The position numbers and the translations under genes were made by a program. Positions 8,278-15,441 of a stretch of 64,000 nucleotides of DNA are shown one piece after another (positions within the stretch are counted from its first letter, which is position 1; each line of letters starts with the position of its first letter). The DNA comes from Sphingobium sp. Z007. Its GTDB lineage: Bacteria; Pseudomonadota; Alphaproteobacteria; Sphingomonadales; Sphingomonadaceae. The notes below the pieces were generated by a model that saw only the letters and a list, made by a program, of their open reading frames with translations, did no database searches and was not told the origin of the DNA. The stretch covers positions 1,178,001 through 1,242,000 of the forward strand of contig NZ_FBXK01000005.1 of NCBI RefSeq assembly GCF_900013425.1. Direction: 5' to 3'.

Positions 8278-9392
8278 GACCGCACCGTGATATCTGCCAG
8301 CGTTCGCCCGCCCGGATCCTGGGACGGGGTCGCCGTGATTGTGAAACCGGCCGCCTGCAACGCCAGCAGCACGATGTTGATGTCGTCCGCCTTGGCCGCG
8401 GCCAGGGTGGCGCGGACCATGCCGTCGGGATCGCGCGACAGGCCAGTCAATGCGACGCCCGGCGCATCCTGCATTGCCGCCAGCAGCGCGCCCACGGGCG
8501 CCGTGAAGGCACGGCCAGCCGCGCCCCGCGCGGCGAGTTTGCCTTCCATTTCAGCCAGCGCCTGCACCGCATCGGTGGCGCTAGGCGTCACCTGCTGCGC
8601 CAGTGCCAGGCTTTCGCGATCCAGGCGGCTTGCCTCCATATGCTGCTTGGCGATGGCGATCAGCGCGATGGCCAGGCTTGCAAGCAAGATCAGCCCGCTC
8701 CAAATTGCGACGCGGCCGATCGCCCGGCCATCCATCGCGCGGCGAACGCGCTTGGCGAAATCGCCTTGCCGCAGGTCAAGCGGCGGCGCGTCGAGCGCGG
8801 CGATCGCCCGCCCTTCGGTCACGCCCGGCGTCACGTCGGCGATCGGCGCATCGGCGATCAGCGCCGGCAGCGCCATGTCGGCGGTGAGCGCCATATCGCC
8901 CGCGCGTAACACCGCCTCGCCCGCAATCAGGCCGCGGGTGAAGCCGCTCTCAGGCGCTGGCAGCAGCAGCGCCGCAGGCGCGATGATGTCCGGGTCCAGT
9001 CCATGATGCTGCGCCCAGAGCAGCCAGTGCTGCACATCGGCACGGCTCGCCACCGCGACGATATGGGGGTTAGAGGGATCTTCATTGGCGTCGGTCGCGG
9101 CGAACAACTGATCGGACGGGAGCAGCCCGCCGGCCAGCGCCGCCAGCCGCGCGGCGGCGCGCCCCTGCCGCACCGGCAAGTCGGGATGCGCCGTCCAATA
9201 TAGCGTCACCAGCGCGGCCGGCGGCACCAGCATGACCCGCGCCTGATCGGGCAGCGCGGCGATGCCGCAGGCCGCCAGCCAGTTCGCGCCCACGCCCGAC
9301 TGCACCAGCGCGCCGTCCACCACCCGCATCCAATGGGGTTCGGCACCCGCCGCTTCGGGCAGCATGACGATCAGGGCGTCGCGACTGCTCAT
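8274..9392 (-). CDS. gspL: Type II secretion system protein L
   Basis: A 372-residue inner-membrane protein. The N-terminal cytoplasmic actin-like domain binds the ATPase GspE, a transmembrane helix lies near residue 230 (VAIWSGLILLASLAIALIAI), and a periplasmic domain pairs with GspM. The start is the ATG at 9392 (MSSRDALIVMLPEAAG), which overlaps the gspK stop by 4 bases. The same frame stays open further upstream, but that part only shadows gspK. Confidence 0.9.
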   Translation of the reverse strand: MSSRDALIVMLPEAAGAEPHWMRVVDGALVQSGVGANWLAACGIAALPDQARVMLVPPAALVTLYWTAHPDLPVRQGRAAARLAALAGGLLPSDQLFAATDANEDPSNPHIVAVASRADVQHWLLWAQHHGLDPDIIAPAALLLPAPESGFTRGLIAGEAVLRAGDMALTADMALPALIADAPIADVTPGVTEGRAIAALDAPPLDLRQGDFAKRVRRAMDGRAIGRVAIWSGLILLASLAIALIAIAKQHMEASRLDRESLALAQQVTPSATDAVQALAEMEGKLAARGAAGRAFTAPVGALLAAMQDAPGVALTGLSRDPDGMVRATLAAAKADDINIVLLALQAAGFTITATPSQDPGGRTLADITVRS

Positions 9393-10378
9393 GCCCCCGC
9401 CCCCCAACTGCGACGCACCAGCAGCGCCGGGCTCTGCCGCGCATCGATCAGCGCCCGCTCCACCACCTGCGTTCCCCCAACATCCACCGACACGTCCACT
9501 CCAAAAAATCCCGTCGTCAATTTCACCTGTTCCTGCACCTCGGTCATCGGCGACAGCCCGGCAAGGGAGGGCAAGGCCCAGAATTGCACCGTGCTGCCGT
9601 AGCCGTCCGTCGGCCGCTGCGCCAGCAGTTGCCGCGCCTGCGCCACGCTCAATTGTCCCGGTATCAGCATCGCGAACAGCGGCGCCTGGTCGGGCAGCAG
9701 CGTATTGATGTTGATCGGCGACAAATCCGTGACCGGCAGCGCGCAAATCCATGGCCGCGCCAGCGCATAGATGGCCGGGCTGATCCCGCTGACCGCGCGC
9801 AGTTCGCTGGCATCCACCATCATGCGGTTGGCGGCGCGATAGGGCCGCTCCATCCGCGCATAGCTTTCGTCCTCTGCGCCGCCGGGCTGGGGCGCGCTGT
9901 CGGTGTCGATCCAGTCGGCCAGGCTCGCCGCGGCACCCTGCGCCTGCCGCGCATCCACGCCCAGCGCCTGCAACAGCCCCTGAAACTGGCTGACGCCGAT
10001 CGGGCGGACCTTCAGGTTCGCCGCATCATCGCCGCTGACGACGCTGTTGAGGTTGAAGCAATTGCCCGCATCGGTCACCCGCGCGGTGGCGATGCCGCCG
10101 GGCACAGGCAAGCTCTGCGGCGTGCCCATCCATCCGCCCGCCAGCGTGATCTTGGCCGGGTTGGACGCGGTAAGGTCGGCGATGCGCAGCCGCGCCATCT
10201 CGGTCGCGGCATCGGCATAGGCGCGGCCCTGATCGACCGCGCCGCCATTGCCGGTCATCCGCGTCGCCAGCGCGACCCGCTCCAGCGCGGTCGCGGCGAC
10301 CACGGCCATCACCGCCACCAGCAGCAGCACGGTCAGCAGCGCTGCGCCCCGTTCGCTTTTCTTCCGGGGATCAGGCAC
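9389..10378 (-). CDS. gspK: Type II secretion minor pseudopilin K
   Basis: A minor pseudopilin of about 329 residues that caps the pseudopilus tip with GspI and GspJ. A short leader with the cleavage site ERG^AALLTVLLLVAVMAVVAATAL starts the hydrophobic N-terminal helix. The large globular domain typical of GspK (SLADWIDTDSAPQPGGAEDESYAR) follows. I prefer the GTG at 10378, which overlaps the gspJ stop by 8 bases (GTGCCTGA); an ATG at 10417 lies deeper within gspJ. Its leader is normal, unlike those of G, H and J. Confidence 0.88.
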   Translation of the reverse strand: MPDPRKKSERGAALLTVLLLVAVMAVVAATALERVALATRMTGNGGAVDQGRAYADAATEMARLRIADLTASNPAKITLAGGWMGTPQSLPVPGGIATARVTDAGNCFNLNSVVSGDDAANLKVRPIGVSQFQGLLQALGVDARQAQGAAASLADWIDTDSAPQPGGAEDESYARMERPYRAANRMMVDASELRAVSGISPAIYALARPWICALPVTDLSPININTLLPDQAPLFAMLIPGQLSVAQARQLLAQRPTDGYGSTVQFWALPSLAGLSPMTEVQEQVKLTTGFFGVDVSVDVGGTQVVERALIDARQSPALLVRRSWGAGA

Positions 10379-11222
10379 CGGCCGCGACCTCCCGCTTTTC
10401 CGGCGGGCCTGGCGCAACCTGAAAGCGCAGCATGACCGGCGGCTGCGCTGCGCGCGTCACCGTCATTTCGACCGCGCGAGGCAGCAGGTCCGGCTGCGTC
10501 GGCGTCCAATCCTCCCGCCATTTGCCCTCCGCATCGCGAAAACGCAGCAAGACCGCCTCGACATTCTCCAGCAGCGCAGCCGGTTCGTCGCCTGTCGCGC
10601 CGTCTAGTTGGGCGTATGTGCGCCGTTCGAGCCGCCCCTGCCGCACCCAATATTCGACCTTCTGCAAGGATGGCCGGGGCAGGTCGCCCAGATTGTCCCA
10701 TCCGCCGCGCACGAACTGCATCACAGGCTGGCTCTCGCCCTCGTCATGCGCCCAGAAGGCGGGGGCCAGCGTGCCTGCCTCGGTCCGGGTGATGCGCGGC
10801 ACCGCCTGCCCCAGGTCGCCGGCCAGCGCCCCGCCCGCGCGCTGCACCGCCGCGCTATCGTCCAGCCGCGCCTTGATCTGGGCCTGCGCCGACACGCTGT
10901 TGCCCAGCAGCAGCACGCCTGCCCCCGCCAGCATGGCGAAGATCATGAGGGCGACGAGCAGTTCGATCAACGTGAAGCCGTGTTGGGCGTGACGATCAAA
11001 AGACGTGAAGCCGTGTTGGGCGGAAGCCGTAAAGGACGTGAAGCCGCGTTCGGCGGAAGCCATAGAAGACATCAAGTGGCGTGGTGCATCCTCTTCGCCG
11101 TTCGCTTCGAGCGAAGTCGAGAAGCGTCCAGCGCGGCGCAAGCGTCTAGCTTCGCTGAACTTGGCCTTGCCGCGTTTCTCGACTTCGCTCGAAACGAACG
11201 GATGTTGGTGGGTAGCAGCCAT
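10371..11222 (-). CDS. gspJ: Type II secretion minor pseudopilin J with giant repeat-derived leader
   Basis: A minor pseudopilin with the canonical site QHG^FTLIELLVALMIFAMLAG followed by a GspJ globular domain (FVRGGWDNLGDLPRPSLQKVEYWV). The ATG at 11222 overlaps the gspI stop (TGATG), which supports this start and gives a leader of about 82 residues; 6-20 is usual. The leader holds an inverted repeat read in frame (FVSSEVEKR ... FSTSLEANG). It also holds three copies of the cleavage-site neighbourhood (ERGFTSF, QHGFTSF, QHGFTLI). Internal ATGs at 11069 and 11060 could give shorter leaders, but no good ribosome binding site is seen there. Confidence 0.88.
   Translation of the reverse strand: MAATHQHPFVSSEVEKRGKAKFSEARRLRRAGRFSTSLEANGEEDAPRHLMSSMASAERGFTSFTASAQHGFTSFDRHAQHGFTLIELLVALMIFAMLAGAGVLLLGNSVSAQAQIKARLDDSAAVQRAGGALAGDLGQAVPRITRTEAGTLAPAFWAHDEGESQPVMQFVRGGWDNLGDLPRPSLQKVEYWVRQGRLERRTYAQLDGATGDEPAALLENVEAVLLRFRDAEGKWREDWTPTQPDLLPRAVEMTVTRAAQPPVMLRFQVAPGPPEKREVAAGA
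10972..11060. repeat. Tandem triplication of the prepilin cleavage-site segment in gspJ
   Basis: The stretch CGTGAAGCCG(T/C)GTT(G/C)GGCG occurs three times about 33-36 bases apart. On the coding strand each copy encodes (A/E)(Q/R)HGFT or ERGFT, the residues around the prepilin peptidase site. Only the copy nearest the globular domain is followed by the LIELL hydrophobic helix. Confidence 0.85.
11095..11205. repeat. Inverted-repeat element inside the gspJ leader
   Basis: Arms CGTTCGCTTCGAGCGAAGTC (left) and GACTTCGCTCGAAACGAACG (right) are near-perfect inverted copies about 65 bases apart. They are read in frame as part of the GspJ leader. The arm sequence resembles intergenic repeats of sphingomonads, as far as I recall them. 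Confidence 0.8.
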
Positions 11223-11584
11223 CACTCAGCCACCCGCACGAAGCTCAACACCACCGGCGATGCGCCCGGCTGGCCATCGACGGTCAGGTCGACCTGCAAC
11301 AGCCGCGCGTCGTCGGTCGGCTTGACAGTGCGGCTCCAGTGCCAGCGCCGCCCGCCATTATCGACCTCGCCATCCTCCTCGCCCACGGACGGCGGGATCG
11401 GATCGGTCTGCACATCGACCATCAGGTTGCGCGCGACGATCTGGCCCAGCGCCTTGCTGTCGAGATCGGCGGCGGTGCGCAGCGTCACGCCCTGCAACCG
11501 CACCAGCGCCAAGGCGGCCAGGCTGAACACCGCCAGCGCGACCAGCATTTCCAGCAAAGTGAAACCGGCCTCGCGCTTACCCAC
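11222..11584 (-). CDS. gspI: Type II secretion minor pseudopilin I
   Basis: A 120-residue minor pseudopilin with a short normal leader, MGKREAG^FTLLEMLVALAVFSLAALAL, then a small globular domain with the GspI pattern RNLMVDVQTDP. It nucleates the pseudopilus tip with J and K. The start is GTG at 11584, overlapping the gspH stop by 8 bases. It is the internal control for the neighbours: its leader carries no repeat insertion. Confidence 0.93.
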   Translation of the reverse strand: MGKREAGFTLLEMLVALAVFSLAALALVRLQGVTLRTAADLDSKALGQIVARNLMVDVQTDPIPPSVGEEDGEVDNGGRRWHWSRTVKPTDDARLLQVDLTVDGQPGASPVVLSFVRVAE

Positions 11585-12137
11585 CGACCATGACCTTCCC
11601 CGCCATATCGACGCTCACCGACACCCGCTCGCCTTCGCGCGCCAGGGTGACGGTCAAGGGATCGGTCGGCAGGCCAGTGCCGTCGAAGGCAATCTGCTGG
11701 CGGCCATCCTTGCCCACCAGGGCACGGGTGCCGCCCTTCCAGTTGGCGGTGACGAAGGGCTTGTCCTCCAGCGCGACCCATTGCCCGGCGTCGCGGCGCT
11801 GGAACCCATAGCCTGATGCTGACACCCACAGACCCATGGGGCGTGCGGTCACGACCGCTTCGTCGCGCGCGGCGGCGACGCGCGCGGCGAAGCGGTCGGC
11901 ATCCTCGATCACGCGCCCGCGCGGATCGGGGATGGCGAGCACGACGGCAGCCGAAATGAAGCCGATGATCGTGAGGACGACCATCAGTTCCACGAGCGTG
12001 AAGCCGCGTTCGGCGTTCGGCGAACGCGGCCTGGCGGAGGTCAGGGCCCAGTATTGCTGGCGCTGCGCATGAGACCCTGGACCCCGGCCTTCGCCGGGGC
12101 ACAGCCGCTCAGATTTCGCTGGAATAGATATCCGCAT
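11577..12137 (-). CDS. gspH: Type II secretion minor pseudopilin H with repeat-derived leader
   Basis: A 186-residue pseudopilin with cleavage site AERG^FTLVELMVVLTIIGFISAAVV and a GspH globular domain. The ATG at 12137 has a GGAG nine bases upstream and lies inside the 3' end of gspG (29-base overlap). The resulting leader is about 45 residues and contains a GC-rich palindrome read as LCPGEGRGPGSHAQ. Starting further upstream would lengthen it more. It links the pseudopilus shaft (G) to the I-J-K tip. Confidence 0.9.
   Translation of the reverse strand: MRISIPAKSERLCPGEGRGPGSHAQRQQYWALTSARPRSPNAERGFTLVELMVVLTIIGFISAAVVLAIPDPRGRVIEDADRFAARVAAARDEAVVTARPMGLWVSASGYGFQRRDAGQWVALEDKPFVTANWKGGTRALVGKDGRQQIAFDGTGLPTDPLTVTLAREGERVSVSVDMAGKVMVGG
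12060..12112. repeat. REP-like palindrome inside the gspH leader
   Basis: The palindrome CCCCGGCCTTCGCCGGGG at 12074-12091 is flanked by ACCCTGGA and CACAG. It is the same type as the hairpins at 12568-12655 and is translated in the gspH leader. Confidence 0.8.
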
Positions 12138-12675
12138 TTTCTTGATCTCCGCCCGGCTGGCCGTCCGCGCCCAGCGAACTGATGTCGAACGCGCCCTTGC
12201 GGCCCGGCACGGTATAGACATAGGCGCGGCCCCACGGATCGTCGGGCAGCTTCTTGATATAGCCGCCGCGGCGATAGCGCTGCGGCTGCGCCAGCGAGGC
12301 GGGCGGGTTGAGCAAGGCCTGCAACCCGTCCGATCCGGCCGGGTAGGTCAGATTGTCGAGCCGATACTGCTCCAGAGCCTGTTCGATGGTGGCGATGTCG
12401 GCCTTCGCCTTTTCAACCCGGGCGGTGTCGGTCGCGGGAATGACGTTGATCGCCACGATCGTCGCCAGCAGGCCGATGATGACGATCACGACCATCAGTT
12501 CGACCAGCGTGAAGCCGTGTTCGGCGGAACGCCTCGAAGACGTGAAGCCACGCTCCTCGGATGATGAGCGTGCCCCGGCGCAGGCCGGGGTCCAGGGTTC
12601 TGGACACAGCCTATCGGACTCTGGGCCCCGGCTTTCGCCGGGGAACATGGGCCGGGTCGAAAACAAATTCTTCAT
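12109..12675 (-). CDS. gspG: Type II secretion major pseudopilin G with repeat-derived leader
   Basis: The major pseudopilin that builds the T2SS pseudopilus. After cleavage site AEHG^FTLVELMVVIVIIGLLAT comes the conserved GspG domain: LEQYRLDN..YP, GLQALLNPP, then GGYIKKLPDDPWGRAYVY and FDISSLGADGQPGG (calcium loop). The ATG at 12675 has GGAG seven bases upstream. The leader is 54 residues, made of a double palindromic repeat (MFPGESRGPES, CPEPWTPACAGA) plus a duplicated ERGFTS decoy before the true site. The mature protein is normal. Confidence 0.93.
   Translation of the reverse strand: MKNLFSTRPMFPGESRGPESDRLCPEPWTPACAGARSSSEERGFTSSRRSAEHGFTLVELMVVIVIIGLLATIVAINVIPATDTARVEKAKADIATIEQALEQYRLDNLTYPAGSDGLQALLNPPASLAQPQRYRRGGYIKKLPDDPWGRAYVYTVPGRKGAFDISSLGADGQPGGDQENADIYSSEI
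12568..12655. repeat. Double REP-like element inside the gspG leader
   Basis: Two GC-rich hairpins, CCCCGGCGCAGGCCGGGG and CCCCGGCTTTCGCCGGGG, are about 45 bases apart, with CCAG/CTGG inner flanks in inverted arrangement. The whole element is read in frame within the GspG leader. Confidence 0.85.
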
Positions 12676-12686
12676 ATTCAACTCCT

Positions 12687-13904
12687 TCAAGCCCCGGTCA
12701 GGCTTTGCAGCTGCAGGATCGGCAGCAGGATGGACAGGATGATGACGGCGACGATGCCGCCCATCAATATGATGATGATCGGCTCCAGCATGGCGAGCGC
12801 GGTCGAGGTGAAGGCGTCGAACTCCCGCTCCAGATAGTCGGCTGCCCGTTCCAGCATGGTATCCAGCCGCCCGGCGCTCTCGCCGCTGGCGGCCAGATAG
12901 ACCAATAGCGGCGGAAACACACCCGCGCGGCGCAGCGCGGCGGACAGGCTGCCGCCGCCGCGGATCGCCTCGACAATCTCGTCCGACGCCTTGCGCAGCA
13001 CGCGGTTGTGGACGGTGTTGGCGGTCAGCGTCAGCCCCTCCATCAACGGCAGGCGGCTGGCGACCATGGTGGACAACGTCCGCGCCATGCGCGCGGCGTG
13101 CAAATCCCGGATCAGCTTGCCCAGCACCGGCAATCCCAGCATCATCGCGTCGAAGCGATAGCGAAAGCGGTCATTCTTCATGGCGCGCCAGAAACCCACC
13201 CCGGCCAGCAGCATGAGGATCAGCAGCAGCCACCAATAGGCGGCCAGGAAAGCGGAAATGGCCATCACGATCCGCGTCAGCAGCGGCAATTCCTGCCCCA
13301 CCGTGTCGAACTGCTCCACCACCTTGGGCACGACAAAGATCATCAGCGCGGCGACCACGAACACGGCGAAGGTCGCCAAGACGCTGGGATAGGCGATGGC
13401 GGTCAGCACCTTGGACCGCATCACCGCCTGTCGTTCCATCAGGTCCGACAGCCGCTCCATGATTGTGGGCAGGCTGCCGGAGCTTTCGCCCGCGGAAATC
13501 ATCGCGCGGTAGAGCGGCGGGAAACTTTTCGGCTCCGCGCCCAGCGCGTCGGCCAGCCGCCGTCCTTCCATCACCCCGCCATGGACTTTGCCCACGATCG
13601 CACGGACATGATCCTGCTCGCTCTGGCGGCCGATGGTGCGCAGCGATTCCTCCAGCGGGCTGACCTGGGTCAGTGTCGCCAACTGGCGCGTGAACAGCGT
13701 CAATTCCTTGGGGCTGAGGCGCGGGCTGCGCAGCGACAGGTTCGCTCGCTTACGCGCCGTCTCGACCGCGCCCGGCTCGATCCGCACGATGAACATCTTG
13801 CGCGCATCCAGCTTGGCGCGCGCATTCTCGATCGTTCCGGCCTTGATGCTGCCGCTGCGCTCCCGGCCAGCCGGGTCGATCGCGCTATAGTCGAATTCAG
13901 CCAT
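12687..13904 (-). CDS. gspF: Type II secretion inner-membrane platform protein F
   Basis: A 405-residue polytopic inner-membrane protein that couples the GspE ATPase to pseudopilus growth. It has two homologous T2SF domains (LSPKELTLFTRQLATL ... and MARTLSTMVASRLPLMEGL) and three transmembrane segments, the last being MLEPIIIILMGGIVAVIILS. The N terminus AEFDYSAIDPAGRERSGSIKA is typical. Its ATG overlaps the gspE stop by 8 bases. Confidence 0.95.
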   Translation of the reverse strand: MAEFDYSAIDPAGRERSGSIKAGTIENARAKLDARKMFIVRIEPGAVETARKRANLSLRSPRLSPKELTLFTRQLATLTQVSPLEESLRTIGRQSEQDHVRAIVGKVHGGVMEGRRLADALGAEPKSFPPLYRAMISAGESSGSLPTIMERLSDLMERQAVMRSKVLTAIAYPSVLATFAVFVVAALMIFVVPKVVEQFDTVGQELPLLTRIVMAISAFLAAYWWLLLILMLLAGVGFWRAMKNDRFRYRFDAMMLGLPVLGKLIRDLHAARMARTLSTMVASRLPLMEGLTLTANTVHNRVLRKASDEIVEAIRGGGSLSAALRRAGVFPPLLVYLAASGESAGRLDTMLERAADYLEREFDAFTSTALAMLEPIIIILMGGIVAVIILSILLPILQLQSLTGA

Positions 13905-15441
13905 CGGCGATGGTTTCCGCCTCGATCACGTCGCGGCGCGACACGCGGATCGCTTCCTCCGCCGTGGTCTGCCCGTCACGCACCAGCGCACGGGCTGCCG
14001 ACCCCAGATTGGGAGCATTGAGGAAGGCATGGCGCGCGATCAGTGATTCGTCGCCGCCGTCGTTGATGAGGCGGCGGATGGTGTCGTCCACCCGGATCGC
14101 CTCGAACACGCCGATCCGGCCCTTATAACCGCTGCCGCCACACGCGTCGCAGCCCTTGGCCCGATAGATGATCGTGCCGGGGTCGAAGCCCAGCAGCGCG
14201 CTGGCCGACTTGTCCGCCTGCACCGGCTCGCGGCAGCTCTGGCACAGCCGCCGCACCAGCCGCTGGGCAATCACCGCGCGCAGGGTGGAGGCCAGCAGGA
14301 AGGGTTCGACCCGCATGTCGCGCATCCGCGTGATCGCGCCCACGGCATCGTTGGTGTGGACGGTCGAGAGTACGAGATGCCCCGTCAGCGACGCCTGCAC
14401 GGCAATCTCCGCAGTTTCCCGGTCGCGGATTTCGCCGACCATGACGACGTCGGGGTCTTGCCGCAGGATGGCGCGCAGGCCGGCCGCGAAGGTCAGGCCC
14501 ACCTTGGCGTTGACCTGGGTCTGGCCCACACCTTCCATCGCATATTCGACCGGGTCTTCGACCGTCAATATGTTGCGCGTGCCGTCATTAAGCTGGCGCA
14601 GTCCGGCGTAGAGCGTCGTCGTCTTGCCCGAACCGGTCGGCCCGGTGACCAGGATGATGCCGTTAGGTTCGCTCAATCCTTCGCGGAAAATCCGGTCCGG
14701 CACCCCGTTCATGCCCAGCAGATCCAGCGTGATCCCGGCATTTTCCTTGTCCAGTATGCGCAGCACCACCCGCTCGCCCGCCCGGCTGGGCAGGGTCGAC
14801 ACACGCACGTCGAGCAGCTTGCCGCCCAGCGTCAGACCGATGCGCCCGTCCTGCGGCACGCGCCGTTCGGCAATGTCCAGCCGCGCCATCACCTTGATGC
14901 GGCTGACTACGACCGGCGCAACATGGGGCGGCATCCGCAGCGTTTCGCGCAGCACGCCGTCGACGCGCATCCGCACGATGAGGCCAGTCTCATAGGGTTC
15001 AATATGGATGTCCGACACGCCCTGCCGCGCGGCTTCGGCGATGATGCCATTGATCAGGCGGATGGCGGGCGCATCGTCCGCGCTGTCGAGCAGGTCGTCG
15101 GCGGTCGGAATGTCAGCGGCCAATATGTCCAGCTCGTCCGCGCCAACCTCCAGCGATCCGGCCATGGCCGCAGCGCTGCCCTCCATCGCATAATGGTTGG
15201 ACAGATGCCGGTCGAACTGCGCCGGTTCGACGAAGATGACGTCGAAGCTGCGCGCCAGATGCCGCCGCACTTCGAGCAGAACGCGCGGATCGCTGCCCTC
15301 GCGCACCGCGATGGTCAGCCGATCGCCCTCGATCGGCAGCATGACGACGCCATGCTTGCGCGCGAAGACATAGGGAATGTCGATGGGGCGCGACGGCGGC
15401 GCGTACGGGATTATGGCATCGGTTTGCGTCTGCTCGCTCAC
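13897..15441 (-). CDS. gspE: Type II secretion ATPase E
   Basis: A cytoplasmic hexameric ATPase of 514 residues that powers pseudopilus assembly. It shows Walker A GPTGSGKTTTLY, the Asp box (RNILTVEDPVEY), Walker B LRQDPDVVMVGEIRDRETA, the His box STVHTND, and a zinc-binding tetracysteine module (CQSC ... CDAC), as in classical GspE. The GTG start overlaps the gspD stop by 4 bases. Confidence 0.96.
   Translation of the reverse strand: MSEQTQTDAIIPYAPPSRPIDIPYVFARKHGVVMLPIEGDRLTIAVREGSDPRVLLEVRRHLARSFDVIFVEPAQFDRHLSNHYAMEGSAAAMAGSLEVGADELDILAADIPTADDLLDSADDAPAIRLINGIIAEAARQGVSDIHIEPYETGLIVRMRVDGVLRETLRMPPHVAPVVVSRIKVMARLDIAERRVPQDGRIGLTLGGKLLDVRVSTLPSRAGERVVLRILDKENAGITLDLLGMNGVPDRIFREGLSEPNGIILVTGPTGSGKTTTLYAGLRQLNDGTRNILTVEDPVEYAMEGVGQTQVNAKVGLTFAAGLRAILRQDPDVVMVGEIRDRETAEIAVQASLTGHLVLSTVHTNDAVGAITRMRDMRVEPFLLASTLRAVIAQRLVRRLCQSCREPVQADKSASALLGFDPGTIIYRAKGCDACGGSGYKGRIGVFEAIRVDDTIRRLINDGGDESLIARHAFLNAPNLGSAARALVRDGQTTAEEAIRVSRRDVIEAETIADG

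Noticed and set aside
9393..9752. N-terminal extension of the GspL frame
   Set aside because: Lies inside gspK in another frame; GspL homology starts at the ATG at 9392 with a 4-base overlap.
11095..12655. Repeats in the gsp genes as possible CRISPR or terminators
   Set aside because: They are palindromic elements of unequal spacing inside reading frames, with no repeat-spacer pattern and no T runs.
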